Shown here: piece by piece, positions 43,222 to 52,040 of the stretch
Layout of the letters: every line of letters starts with the position of its first letter
Position numbering within the stretch: position 1 is the stretch's first letter
Source of the DNA: Paenibacillus_V sp046244365
Lineage (GTDB): Bacteria; Bacillota; Bacilli; Paenibacillales; NBRC-103111
DNA: 64,000 nt
NCBI RefSeq assembly: GCF_046244365.1
Contig: NZ_CP176395.1
Span: 1,178,001 to 1,242,000, forward strand
Reading direction: 5' to 3'
Position numbers and translations under genes: made by a program
The notes under the pieces: model-generated
What the model saw: the letters and a program-made list of their open reading frames with translations, nothing else
What the model was told of the DNA's origin: nothing
Databases searched by the model: none

Positions 43222-44751
43222 ATGTCTGAAAATTTTGAGACTTTATCCATACATGAAGGTTTGGCCCGGAAACTGCGGGAACGCGGCATCGAGGAGCCGA
43301 CCCCTATTCAAGCGGAGGCAATTCCGCCCATTCTGGCCGGAAAGGACGTCGTAGCCCAATCTCAAACCGGAACGGGCAAGACGCTAGCCTATGCGCTGCC
43401 GATCGTCCAAAAGCTGGATCCGGAGCTTAAGAAGCTGCAGGCGCTCGTCATTGTGCCGACGCAGGAGCTCGGCATGCAGATCGCCGCAGTGCTGGACGAT
43501 TTGACAGCTGGGACGGGGCTTGTCGCCCAAACGCTCATCGGCGGCGCTTCGCTGCAGCGGCAGCTGGATAAGCTGAAGCTTCATCCTCAGGTCGTTGTCG
43601 GAACGCCGGGACGCGTGCTGGAAGTGCTGAGACTGAAGAAGCTTTCTATGCACAACGTACGGACGATCGTCGTCGACGAGGTGGATCAGGTGTTTGCGCT
43701 CGGCGCGATGAACGACGTGGAGACGATCTTCAAAAGCGCGCTGCGCGACAGGCAGCTGCTGTTCTTCTCCGCGACGGTGCCGGACACGATGCAGGCGGTC
43801 ATCGAGCGCTGGATGCGCGAGCCTCATCATGTAAAAGCGGGTGCCGGCGGAAAAGCGGCGGGTACGCTTGAGCATCTGTTCGTCGTGTGCGAGGAGCGCA
43901 ACAAGATCGATACCGTACGGCGGCTCGTTCGAATGTTCAATCCGAGATCGGCGATCGTATTCACGAACGAGATCGACAAGCTGGCGGAAATCGTGGCGAA
44001 GCTGCAGTATGTAGGCTTGTCGGCGGAAGCGTTGTATGGGGAAGCGGGCAAGCAGGAGCGCGAGCGCGTCATGAAGGGCTTCCGGTCCGGAAGGTTCCAG
44101 CTGCTGCTCGCAACCGACGTCGCTTCCCGCGGGCTCGACATTCCGGATGTGACGCATGTCATTAACCTGGATTTGCCGATCGACGCGGACCATTACGTTC
44201 ACCGGGCCGGCCGAACCGGCCGGATGGGACGCTCCGGAACGGTGATCTCGATCAGTTCCTTGCGGGAGCGGTTTATTATCGACAAGTTCGCCAAGGCGCT
44301 GGACGTGCCTTTCGTCCAGAAGGAGCTGTTCGGGGGCTCGCTCGTGGATCCGGCACGCGCCAAAAGACCGGCGGCCGGCGGCGGAGATCGCGGTCAGGCG
44401 GGACAGGAGCGAAAACCTTTCGCGGAAACGGCTGGGCGTACCCGAGAGGACGGGCAGGAACAGCCGGATCGCAATCGTAAACCGGTGAGCGGCGGCGAAG
44501 GCGGATTCTCCCCTCGGACGGAGCGGACCGGAGACGACAAAGCCGTTCGCCATACGGCGGAAACGAAAGGCGTAAGAGCGTCGTCGAAGGAAGCCCCCAA
44601 GCGCGGATTGCAGCCGAAACCGGATAAGGGACGCGCGGCTTCGCCGGCTAACGGAGCGGGCAAGGCCAAGAGCGACAGGCAGCGCGACCGCAAAAACAAA
44701 GGGGCTCCCCGCTGGCTGAAGGAGAAATCGGAGCAAGACCGGACGACATAA
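43222..44751 (+). CDS. DEAD-box-type RNA helicase (DEVD variant) with long basic tail
   Basis: 509 residues from ATG 43222 (AAAGAGG 6 bases before it; the ATG at 43216 lies on that site). Motifs in order: Q motif EEPTPIQAEAIPPIL, motif I AQSQTGTGKT, Ia PTQEL, GTPGR, motif II VVDEVDQVF (DEVD instead of DEAD), SAT, then RecA2 with ATDVASRGLDIPDV and HRAGRTGRMGRSG. The last 130 residues are disordered and rich in Gly, Arg and Lys (RNA binding). It probably remodels RNA during ribosome assembly or at low temperature, like CshA/CshB. Terminator follows. Confidence 0.92.
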   Translation: MSENFETLSIHEGLARKLRERGIEEPTPIQAEAIPPILAGKDVVAQSQTGTGKTLAYALPIVQKLDPELKKLQALVIVPTQELGMQIAAVLDDLTAGTGLVAQTLIGGASLQRQLDKLKLHPQVVVGTPGRVLEVLRLKKLSMHNVRTIVVDEVDQVFALGAMNDVETIFKSALRDRQLLFFSATVPDTMQAVIERWMREPHHVKAGAGGKAAGTLEHLFVVCEERNKIDTVRRLVRMFNPRSAIVFTNEIDKLAEIVAKLQYVGLSAEALYGEAGKQERERVMKGFRSGRFQLLLATDVASRGLDIPDVTHVINLDLPIDADHYVHRAGRTGRMGRSGTVISISSLRERFIIDKFAKALDVPFVQKELFGGSLVDPARAKRPAAGGGDRGQAGQERKPFAETAGRTREDGQEQPDRNRKPVSGGEGGFSPRTERTGDDKAVRHTAETKGVRASSKEAPKRGLQPKPDKGRAASPANGAGKAKSDRQRDRKNKGAPRWLKEKSEQDRTT

Positions 44752-44776
44752 GGTTCCCAAGCGGGGCCTTTTTCTT
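44752..44776 (+). terminator. Terminator of the helicase gene
   Basis: AAGGTTCCC pairs (with two G-U pairs) to GGGGCCTT, followed by TTTCTTT, directly after the stop codon. Confidence 0.6.
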
Positions 44777-44873
44777 TAGCAGCCGGCATGATTTTGCGAA
44801 ATGCAGGAAAACGTTACTCTTCGCGTAGAAGTAGAAGAAGAACAAGAAGAGCGACCAACAGGGAGAGGGAAGC

Positions 44874-45416
44874 ATGAGAAAAGCGCTTTTGACGGCCGGG
44901 GTGCTGCTGCTGCTCGCGATTGTCGGGATTGCGGCGTTTCTCTGGTACATCCGCCCGGAGGAAAAGCTTGATTTATCTTACCGGAATCTTTCGGTGCTGG
45001 ACAAAATCGGCGAGATGGTCCGCAAGCGCGAATTGACCGTCGAGCTATCCGATGAGGAGCTTGGCGATTTGGTGCGCAAAGCGATTGCCGGAAAGCCGCA
45101 GCTTTCGGATTCCCTGCGGGTAACCGGCGCTCGGACCGAGGTGGAGAACGGCACGCTTGCCGTTCATATCAATGCGCTTGCAGGCGGCTTCGTGAAGGCG
45201 GGCGCCACCATCTACGCTAAGGCGGAATGGCAGGAGCCGAACCTGCTGATCACGCTGGAGCGAGGCGCCGTCAAGGGAATGGCGATTCCGGCCGGTCTGC
45301 TTCCGCAGCAAACCTTTGTCGTTCCGTTATATGATAAGCTGCCGGCTATCGTGGGAATAAGAGATATCGAGCTTGCGGACGGCAAACTGCGGATCCTGCT
45401 GAAGCTGCTGCGATGA
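44874..45416 (+). CDS. Membrane-anchored hypothetical protein (YpmS-like layout)
   Basis: 180 residues: an N-terminal anchor or signal (RKALLTAGVLLLLAIVGIAA, FLWYI), then an extracytoplasmic alpha/beta domain (ELTVELSDEELGDLVRKAIA, LAVHINALAGGFVKAGATIY, QQTFVVPLYDKLPAIVGIRD). The layout and the 'vELt.eELn.ll...' to 'vPl' pattern resemble DUF2140/YpmS proteins of Bacilli. Function unknown. GGGAGAGGGAAGC precedes the ATG. It stands 67 bases before the quinone oxidoreductase gene and may share its transcript. Confidence 0.65.
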   Translation: MRKALLTAGVLLLLAIVGIAAFLWYIRPEEKLDLSYRNLSVLDKIGEMVRKRELTVELSDEELGDLVRKAIAGKPQLSDSLRVTGARTEVENGTLAVHINALAGGFVKAGATIYAKAEWQEPNLLITLERGAVKGMAIPAGLLPQQTFVVPLYDKLPAIVGIRDIELADGKLRILLKLLR

Positions 45417-45486
45417 GCGATCCGGATTCGGCGTAAACGTCAGGTCTTTATGGAAAAGGGCACGTATCATGACTGGAGGGATCACG

Positions 45487-46467
45487 ATGAAAGCGGTATT
45501 GGTCGACAAGGAGTCTCGGAAGCTGTACATAGGGGAGTGGGAGGAGCCGGCGCTGGCGGACGACGAGCTGCTTGTCAGCGTCAGAGCGACCGCTCTGAAC
45601 AGAGCCGATTTATTGCAAAAAAGAGGCCATTACCCGCCGCCGCCTGGGGCCTCGACGATTATCGGCCTGGAAATGGCCGGCGTCGTGGAGAAGGCAGGCG
45701 GCTCCGTGACAGGCTGGAAGCCCGGAGACCGCGTCTGCGCGCTGCTTCCCGGCGGAGGCTACGCGGAGAAGGTTGCGATCCCTGCCGGGATGGCGCTGCG
45801 GATTCCGGACGCGATGTCGTTTGAGGAGGCTGCTGCCGTTCCCGAGGCGTTTCTGACCGCCTATTTGAATCTGTTTATGCTTGGCGGTCTGCAGCAGGGG
45901 CATACCGTGCTCGTTCACGCCGGCGCAAGCGGCGTCGGAACGGCGGCTATTCAGCTTATACGCGAAGCGGGAGCGACGGCTATCGCTACTGCGGGCAGCG
46001 AGGACAAGCGGGCGGCCTGCCTCGAGCTGGGCGCAAGTCTGGCGATCGACTACAAAGCGGGCCCGTTCGCGCCGCTTGTGCGGGAAGCGACCGGGGGAAG
46101 CGGCGTGGCGATCATTCTTGATTTTGTGGGGGCTTCCTATTGGCAGCAGAACATCGAGTCGCTTTCCATAGACGGGAGGCTCATTCTGATCGGCATGATG
46201 GGCGGGGCCAAGCTCAAGGACGTCGATCTCGGACCGCTGCTGATGAGGCGTCTGCAAGTGATCGGCACGACGCTTCGCTCGCTGCCTGTAGAGCGCAAAA
46301 TCGCGCTGACCAAGGAGTTCGAAGCCTTTGCGATGCAGCGGCTCGGGGACGGGCGGCTGAAGCCGGTAATCGATTCCGTATGGGATGTCTCGGCCGTGAA
46401 TGAAGCGCATGAACGGATGGAGTCGAACGCGAATACGGGGAAAATCGTGCTGCGCATGAATCCGTAG
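45487..46467 (+). CDS. NAD(P)H-quinone oxidoreductase (MDR superfamily, zinc-free)
   Basis: 326 residues from ATG 45487 (GGAGGGA 7 bases upstream). GroES-like N-domain (RATALNRADLLQKRGHYPPP, IIGLEMAGVVEKAGGSVTGW), nucleotide-binding domain VLVHAGASGVGTAAIQLIRE (AxxGxxG) and C-terminal NEAHERMESNANTGKIVLRM. The ALNRADLLQRxGxYPPPPGAS signature is that of the PIG3/TP53I3-like quinone reductases. No zinc cysteines. Substrate: quinones or enones, not specified. Confidence 0.9.
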   Translation: MKAVLVDKESRKLYIGEWEEPALADDELLVSVRATALNRADLLQKRGHYPPPPGASTIIGLEMAGVVEKAGGSVTGWKPGDRVCALLPGGGYAEKVAIPAGMALRIPDAMSFEEAAAVPEAFLTAYLNLFMLGGLQQGHTVLVHAGASGVGTAAIQLIREAGATAIATAGSEDKRAACLELGASLAIDYKAGPFAPLVREATGGSGVAIILDFVGASYWQQNIESLSIDGRLILIGMMGGAKLKDVDLGPLLMRRLQVIGTTLRSLPVERKIALTKEFEAFAMQRLGDGRLKPVIDSVWDVSAVNEAHERMESNANTGKIVLRMNP

Positions 46468-46548
46468 AGCGCTTGACGGTACGTAAGAAGGCGTCTTGCC
46501 TTTAGGGAGGGCGCCTTTAACATCCTCCGGAAATGCGAAATTCATGGG

Positions 46549-46602
46549 TTGACGATAAAGGAAGTCGATGCTATACTCGACTTATCCGATAAGATAAATC
46601 GG
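46549..46602 (+). promoter_or_regulatory. Strong promoter with overlapping operator of the organosulfur operon
   Basis: TTGACG (46549-46554), 17 bases, TATACT (46572-46577). Right after the -10 box lies CTTATCCGATAAG (46581-46593, 6-base arms) overlapping CCGAT...ATCGG (46586-46590, 46598-46602). A repressor here would block the start site. The dyad recalls Rrf2-type (CymR-like) sites that govern sulfur genes, which is inference. A long leader of about 190 bases follows, with a 12-bp stem ACAACCGGAGAC/GTCTTCGGTTGT (about 46688-46729). Confidence 0.6.
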
Positions 46603-46773
46603 TATTATGAACGGCATCCATACATGGTTAGGGAACGTTAACAAACGCTTGATGATCATAGACGATAACTTTAGTGATTCGACCGGACAACCGGAGACGC
46701 TGCCTCGATTAGGGCTGTCTTCGGTTGTTTGTCGTGTTTGTGCCCGGCATGGAAGTACGGAAGGGGTGGACGC

Positions 46774-47757
46774 ATGCAGTTTAGAAAATTGGGAAGAACG
46801 GGCTTGAAGGTGTCCGAGGTCAGTCTCGGCACGATGGCCTTCGGCCGCTGGATCGATGAAGCGGCTTCGGATGCCGTATTGGGGACTGCGCTTGAAGCGG
46901 GTATCAATCTTATCGATACGGCGGATGTTTATGGGAAAGGGATGGATGTCGGCGATCCGGGGCAAACCGGCGAAGCCGAGACGATACTCGGAAGGCTGCT
47001 CAAAGGCAAACGGCAGGATGTCGTACTGGCGACAAAGGTTCATGCGAGGGTCGGCACGGGCGTCAACGATGCGGGGCAAAGCAGATACCACCTTTACCGG
47101 GCGCTGGAGAACAGCCTGAAGAGACTGCAGACCGATTATATCGACTTGTATCAAGTGCATGGCTTCGATACGGACACACCGCTTGAGGAAACGCTTGGCG
47201 CGCTCGACGATCTGGTGAAGCAAGGCAAAATCCGCTATATCGGCTGCTCGAATTATGCGGCCTGGCAGATCGCCAAGGCGCATGGGATCAGCGCCCTTCA
47301 CCGGCTGCACCGTTTTGAGAGCGTGCAGCCGGAATACAGCCTGATTACGCGGGACATCGAGCGGGAGCTCGTTCCATTCGCACAGGCGGAGAAGGTGGGC
47401 GTCATCGTCTACAGCCCGCTGGGCAGAGGGATTTTATCGGGCAAATACCGCCAAGGAGAAGCTCCGCCGACGGGTACGCGGCTGGCGGCGGGGGAACAAC
47501 GGTTGAAGCTCCTACTGGAGGCCAATCCCGCGCTTGCGCTTGTAGAGGAGTTGCGTCCGTTGGCGGACCGCCGGGGATGGACGCTGGCGCAATTCGCCTT
47601 GAACTGGGTTTTAAGCCGCCCGGCCGTATCGTCGGCGATTCTGGGAGCCTCGAAACCGGAGCATATTACCGATTCGTTGAAGCATGCGGAGGAACGCTTG
47701 ACCGCAAAAGAGTTGAGCGAGATCGACGAGATCGCGGTCAAGCTGCTGCGAAAGTAG
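46774..47757 (+). CDS. Aldo/keto reductase
   Basis: 327 residues from ATG 46774 (GGAAGGGGTGGA upstream). AKR barrel with the catalytic tetrad Asp/Tyr (LIDTADVYGKG), Lys (VLATKVHARVG) and His (YQVHGFDTDTP). SNYAAWQIAKAH and YSPLGRGILSGKY are typical of the YhdN/GS69-like group using NADPH. First gene of the presumed organosulfur operon, where it might reduce an aldehyde released by the monooxygenase; that assignment is inference. The gap of 88 bases to the next gene holds a motif (ATCCGACTAATTATATTGGG, 47771-47790) resembling the upstream dyad. Confidence 0.88.
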   Translation: MQFRKLGRTGLKVSEVSLGTMAFGRWIDEAASDAVLGTALEAGINLIDTADVYGKGMDVGDPGQTGEAETILGRLLKGKRQDVVLATKVHARVGTGVNDAGQSRYHLYRALENSLKRLQTDYIDLYQVHGFDTDTPLEETLGALDDLVKQGKIRYIGCSNYAAWQIAKAHGISALHRLHRFESVQPEYSLITRDIERELVPFAQAEKVGVIVYSPLGRGILSGKYRQGEAPPTGTRLAAGEQRLKLLLEANPALALVEELRPLADRRGWTLAQFALNWVLSRPAVSSAILGASKPEHITDSLKHAEERLTAKELSEIDEIAVKLLRK

Positions 47758-47845
47758 TTTTTTGCTTTAAATCCGACTAATTATATTGGGAAAGTATTTA
47801 TATATTCCTTTCTATCCTACAAAACGACTGGAGAAGGTGACGGTA

Positions 47846-49201
47846 ATGAGTAAGCCGAAACGTCAATTGCATCTTGGACTTTTTCTATTTGCTACAGGCT
47901 ATCATCCCGCAGGCTGGCGTCTTCCCGAGGCGCGGACCGACGGGGCGTTCGATCCGAAATTTTTGCGCGAGGTGGCGCAGAAGCTGGAGAAGGCGAAGTT
48001 CGATTATTTCTTCCTCGGCGATAATCTCGCTTCGAGCGCGGATATGCAGTACTTGTTTCCCTCCCAAATGACGAGGCTGGAGCCGTTTACGATGATCGCC
48101 CATATCGCCGCCGCTACGGAGAAAATCGGGCTGATCGCCACGGCGAACACGACGTATGCCGAGCCGTATCATATCGCGCGTTTCACCGCCTCGCTCGACT
48201 ACTTGAGCGGGGGCCGCGCCGCTTGGAATATCGTGACGGGAGCCGATCCGCGGGCTGCGCTCAATTTCAGCAGGGACGCGCATTGGGACAACGCGCACCG
48301 TTACGACCACGCGGAGGAGTTCGTTAAGGTCGTGCAAGGACTGTGGGATACGTGGGAGGACGACGCGCTTCCGCGGGACAAGGAGTCGGGCGTATTCGCC
48401 GACGGCAGCAAGGTCCATCAGCTGAATCATCAAGGGAGGCATTTTCAGGTCAAAGGGCCGCTTAACGTGGCGCGTCCGATTCAAGGACAGCTGCCGCTCG
48501 TTCTAGCGGGAACGTCGGACCGCGGTCAGGACTTGGGCGCGGAGGTGGCCAACGTCATCTTTACGGGCCAGCGGACGATCGAGGACGCACAGCGGTTCTA
48601 TAAAAGCATCAAGGGCAGGCTGCCAAAATACGGACGCACGCCGGACGACATGATCATCATGCCGGGACTCGTGCCGATCGCGGGACGCACGGACGAGGAA
48701 GCGCGGGAGAAATACAACAGGCTGAACGAGCTTCTTGTGACGAATTACGATCTGACCGAGCTTTCGAAGCGCATCGGGTTTGAGCTCGCGGGCTACCCGC
48801 TCGACGGGCCTCTGCCGGAGGAGTTGCTGACGGACGCCGCGCCGAAGGAAGCTCGGGATTGGATCGGGCTGGCCTTGAAGGCTACCGGACTCCCAACGTT
48901 GACGGTGCGCGATCTGTTCTATTATTTCACGGTTACCGTGCGCGGCCATTTGCTGTTAGTAGGCAGCGCGGAGCACATCGCCGACCTGCTGGAGGAGTGG
49001 CTCTTGAACGATGCGGCCGACGGTTTCAACGTGTGCCCGCCGTTCATGCCCGGAGGCTTGGACGATTTTCTGGAGCTGGTCGTGCCGGAGCTGCAGCGGC
49101 GCGGTATTTTCCGCACCGATTACGAGGGCAGCACGTTTCGCGAGCATCTCGGGCTGGCGCGTCCGGAGAACCGTTTTGCCAAAGCGGCTGCCCCGTCTTG
49201 A
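47846..49201 (+). CDS. FMN-dependent monooxygenase, NtaA/SnaA/DmoA-type (luciferase-like)
   Basis: 451 residues from ATG 47846 (GAAGGTGA upstream). Bacterial-luciferase-like barrel of the nitrilotriacetate/dimethylsulfide/dibenzothiophene-sulfone monooxygenase family: KRQLHLGLFLFATGYHPAGW, FFLGDNLASSADM, EPYHIARFTASLDYLSGGRA (the 'D.lS.GRaaWN.VT' signature continues AWNIVTGADP), ARPIQGQLPLVLAGTSDRGQ. It needs FMNH2 from a separate reductase. With an SsuABC-like transporter and a sulfurtransferase downstream, a role in cleaving C-S bonds of a sulfonate or sulfide is likely; substrate unknown. Confidence 0.88.
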   Translation: MSKPKRQLHLGLFLFATGYHPAGWRLPEARTDGAFDPKFLREVAQKLEKAKFDYFFLGDNLASSADMQYLFPSQMTRLEPFTMIAHIAAATEKIGLIATANTTYAEPYHIARFTASLDYLSGGRAAWNIVTGADPRAALNFSRDAHWDNAHRYDHAEEFVKVVQGLWDTWEDDALPRDKESGVFADGSKVHQLNHQGRHFQVKGPLNVARPIQGQLPLVLAGTSDRGQDLGAEVANVIFTGQRTIEDAQRFYKSIKGRLPKYGRTPDDMIIMPGLVPIAGRTDEEAREKYNRLNELLVTNYDLTELSKRIGFELAGYPLDGPLPEELLTDAAPKEARDWIGLALKATGLPTLTVRDLFYYFTVTVRGHLLLVGSAEHIADLLEEWLLNDAADGFNVCPPFMPGGLDDFLELVVPELQRRGIFRTDYEGSTFREHLGLARPENRFAKAAAPS

Positions 49202-49233
49202 GCGGATGTTTCGGTAGGTGAGGGGGGCATGAC

Positions 49234-50010
49234 GTGGGTTCCAAAAAGAAAGGACTAACCGGCAAGCTGGTCATCGGTCAGTTGGCGCTGCTGCTGCTTT
49301 TTCTCGGCATATGCGAATATGTCGTCAGACAGGAGATCGTCGGAAGCCTCTATTTATCGGCGCCGACCGCCGTTGTCAAGGAGCTGGGGCTGTTTTTCCG
49401 GCATGAGGATATTTACCGGAGCTTGTATGTGACGTTGCTCGAATTTCTGATCGGTTATTTGATCGCCGCTGCGGCGGGAATTGGGCTCGGGATGGCGCTT
49501 GTGCTTATTCCGCGGGCCGAGGCTTTCTTCAAGCCGTTCCTGTCGGCGCTGCTGGCCGTGCCGAAGGTGACGATCATTCCGCTGCTCATGCTGTGGCTGG
49601 GCATCGGCATGCCGCACAAGGTGGCGATCGTGTTTCTATTTTGTTTTTTCACGATTATTTTCAATACGATTGCCGGCATCAAGCAAACCGCCGAAAATCA
49701 TCTGAAGGTGGCCCGCGTATTCGAAGCGACGCAGCTGCAGATTGTGGCGAAGGTCATTCTGCCCTCGGCGGTGCCGACGATATTCGCGGGATTGCGGGTG
49801 GCTGCCGCTACCGGGCTCGTGGGCGCGCTGTTCGGCGAAATGCTGGCGTCGAAGGAAGGGCTCGGCACGCTGCTGGTCAAAGCGACGTCGTTGTATAATA
49901 CGGCACAAGCTTTTGCGCTCATCACGGTCGTGACGGTCGTATCCGTGCTCTTGATCGCAGGGATCGACTGGCTGGAGAAAAAAGTGTTTTTGAAATGGAA
50001 ATCATCTTGA
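49234..50010 (+). CDS. ABC transporter permease (SsuC/TauC type)
   Basis: 258 residues from a GTG with GAGGGGGG 9 bases upstream. About six membrane helices (LALLLLFLGICEYVV, GYLIAAAAGIGLGMALVLIP, VAIVFLFCFFTIIFNTIAGI). The cytoplasmic EAA loop, contact for the ATPase, is in KVILPSAVPTIFAGLRVAAA and LVGALFGEMLASKEGLGTLL. This is the BPD_transp_1 fold of sulfonate/taurine/nitrate importers. Cotranscribed with the binding protein and ATPase that follow. Confidence 0.9.
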   Translation: MGSKKKGLTGKLVIGQLALLLLFLGICEYVVRQEIVGSLYLSAPTAVVKELGLFFRHEDIYRSLYVTLLEFLIGYLIAAAAGIGLGMALVLIPRAEAFFKPFLSALLAVPKVTIIPLLMLWLGIGMPHKVAIVFLFCFFTIIFNTIAGIKQTAENHLKVARVFEATQLQIVAKVILPSAVPTIFAGLRVAAATGLVGALFGEMLASKEGLGTLLVKATSLYNTAQAFALITVVTVVSVLLIAGIDWLEKKVFLKWKSS

Positions 50011-50042
50011 TCGTCTTGAGGATCGAATAGGGAGAGATAGAT

Positions 50043-51065
50043 ATGGCGACACGGTATCGGTCAAAACGGTTTACGATAGGGGCGCTGCTCGCGGGCCTTG
50101 TACTGGCGGTCGGCCTGACGGGCTGCGGGAACGGAACGGGCAATGCGGCGGAAACGGCGGCCAAGGGGCAGGCGAGCCCGCAGCCGGACAAAAAGCTGGA
50201 GAAGGTGAAATACGCCGCGTTCAACGGGGTGAGCGGCTTGGCCGTTCGCTTCGGCGCGGAGAAAGGTTTTTTTAAGGAGGAAGGCATCGACGTCGAATTC
50301 ATCAGCACGTCCGACCCGGTTGCCGGGCTGACCAGCAAGGAGATCGATATCGCGGACGTCAATACGACGGCGGCGATCGTGGCGGGAGGCAAAGGGGCGC
50401 CGATCAAAATCGTCTCCTCCATGTTCCGCACGAAAGGTCCTTTCTACCTCGTTGCGAAGCCGGGCATCAACAGCATCGCGGAGCTGAAGGGCAAGAAAGT
50501 CGGCGCAGCCGCCTTCGGCAGCGGTCTCGACGCGTATACGAAGGTGATTTTGAAGGCCAACGGGCTGGGCGCGAACGACGTTACGTTCATCGCCAACGGC
50601 GCGAACGAGGCGGCTTACGCAAGCCTCGAGTCCGGGCAGGTCGACGCGACGATCATCCATGAGCCTTTTGCTTCGCTGGCGGAGAAGAACGGCAAGGGCA
50701 AGCTGCTCGCCAAGGGCTGGGATTACCTGCCGACGTTCCATACGGGCGTCCTCGCATCCAACACGACGTTTATCGACAAGCATCCCGAGCTCGTGGAAAA
50801 GCTGCTGCGGGCGTACTTCAAATCCCAAGATTACGCGAAAAATCATTTGGACGAATACAAGCAATACTTTCTGAAAAATGTGAAAATCGACGCCGACGTC
50901 TTCGACAAAGCGTTCGAACGCGAAAAGGTGCTGTGGGAGAATAATCCGAACGTCGACGTGAATGCGCTGAACGACACGCAAAAGACGCAAAAGGAGCTCG
51001 GCTTCCAGGATCAAATTTACGACGTCAACAAACTGCTGGATTTGCGCTTCATACCGAAAAAATAA
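50043..51065 (+). CDS. ABC transporter substrate-binding lipoprotein (SsuA/NrtA type)
   Basis: 340 residues. A lipoprotein signal (LLAGLVLAVGLTGCGNGTGN; lipobox LTGC, Cys about 27) anchors it outside. NMT1/SsuA-like bilobed fold: KLEKVKYAAFNGVSGLAVRF, GAEKGFFKEEGIDVEFIS, VNTTAAIVAGGKGAPIKIVS, LKGKKVGAAAFGSGLDAYTK and ATIIHEPFASLAEKN. This family binds sulfonates, taurine, nitrate or thiamine precursors; the organosulfur context favours a sulfonate-like ligand. Confidence 0.9.
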   Translation: MATRYRSKRFTIGALLAGLVLAVGLTGCGNGTGNAAETAAKGQASPQPDKKLEKVKYAAFNGVSGLAVRFGAEKGFFKEEGIDVEFISTSDPVAGLTSKEIDIADVNTTAAIVAGGKGAPIKIVSSMFRTKGPFYLVAKPGINSIAELKGKKVGAAAFGSGLDAYTKVILKANGLGANDVTFIANGANEAAYASLESGQVDATIIHEPFASLAEKNGKGKLLAKGWDYLPTFHTGVLASNTTFIDKHPELVEKLLRAYFKSQDYAKNHLDEYKQYFLKNVKIDADVFDKAFEREKVLWENNPNVDVNALNDTQKTQKELGFQDQIYDVNKLLDLRFIPKK

Positions 51066-51089
51066 GGCGTCGCTGGGAGGGAAGACCCG

Positions 51090-51863
51090 ATGGCAGGATT
51101 TACGATTAGCGGGTTGTCGAAGGTGTACGACGGCGCGGTTCCGGTCGAGACGCTGTCGGATATTAACCTGACGGTGCAAGACGGCGAGTTTCTCTGCATT
51201 TTGGGGCCGAGCGGTTGCGGCAAAAGCACGCTGCTGGAAATCATGGCCGGCTTGCAGAAGCCGACGCGCGGAGAAGTGCTGTTCGGCTCGAAGAGGCTGC
51301 AGGGGCCGGACCGGAAGCTCGGCGTCGTCTTTCAGGACCCGTCGTTGTATCCGTGGCGGACGGTGTTCCAGAACGTCGAGCTGGGGCTCGAAATAAGCGG
51401 CGCGGGCAAGCAGGAGCGCAGGCAGAAGGCGGAGCGGTATTTGGCTATGGTCGGCCTTCGCGGCTTTGAGCGCAAGTATCCGCATCACCTGTCCGGCGGG
51501 ATGCGGCAGCGGGCGGGCTTGGCTCGGGCGCTGGCCAACGATCCGGAGGTGCTGCTGATGGACGAACCGTTCGGAGCGGTCGATCATTTGACGCGGCTGC
51601 GGCTGCAGGACGACCTGCTGACCATATGGGAAGCGGAGAAGAAGACCGTCGTCTTCATCACGCATGACGTGTCGGAGGCGGTCTTCCTCGGTACCCGTGT
51701 CGTACTGCTCTCGCCGAGGCCAGGCCGGATCAACTCGATCTTCAACATCCCGCATAAACGGCCGCGGAAACGGGACGATCTGGAGCTGCTGGCGATCCAG
51801 AACAACATTTATGCGGCGATTCACGACATCAAGACGCAGGCGGATTTGGAATTTACGATCTAG
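51090..51863 (+). CDS. ABC transporter ATP-binding protein (SsuB/TauB type)
   Basis: 257 residues, GGGAGGGAAG before the ATG. Walker A LGPSGCGKSTLLEIM, Q-loop VVFQDPSLYPWRTVFQNVEL, ABC signature HHLSGGMRQRAGLARALAND, Walker B VLLMDEPFGAVDHLTRLRLQ and switch His in FITHDVSEAVFLGTRVVLLS. These sequences are typical for nitrate/sulfonate importers. It powers the preceding permease. A 178-base gap with no terminator separates it from the sulfurtransferase. Confidence 0.93.
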   Translation: MAGFTISGLSKVYDGAVPVETLSDINLTVQDGEFLCILGPSGCGKSTLLEIMAGLQKPTRGEVLFGSKRLQGPDRKLGVVFQDPSLYPWRTVFQNVELGLEISGAGKQERRQKAERYLAMVGLRGFERKYPHHLSGGMRQRAGLARALANDPEVLLMDEPFGAVDHLTRLRLQDDLLTIWEAEKKTVVFITHDVSEAVFLGTRVVLLSPRPGRINSIFNIPHKRPRKRDDLELLAIQNNIYAAIHDIKTQADLEFTI

Positions 51864-52040
51864 CGGCTTGGCGGGAGCTATGTATGGCGAGCAGGCTATA
51901 GCTGTTGGCGAAAGCAAGAAGAGCGTGCACCGAGGAGAAGATTTGAGAGGTAGAGAGATGAGAGAAGTCTATGGGGAGATAGGCTTGGGTGCAGCTGTTT
52001 GGAAAGAGAGGACGTACTAGTTAGGGAGAGGAGCGGGAGC

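Noticed and set aside
46578..46773. SAM riboswitch in the leader of the sulfur operon
   Set aside because: The leader lacks the conserved S-box blocks; only one unremarkable 12-bp hairpin was found.
51881..52020. Short plus-strand frame between the ABC ATPase and sulfurtransferase genes
   Set aside because: Lacks a convincing ribosome site and recognisable sequence; read as spacer.
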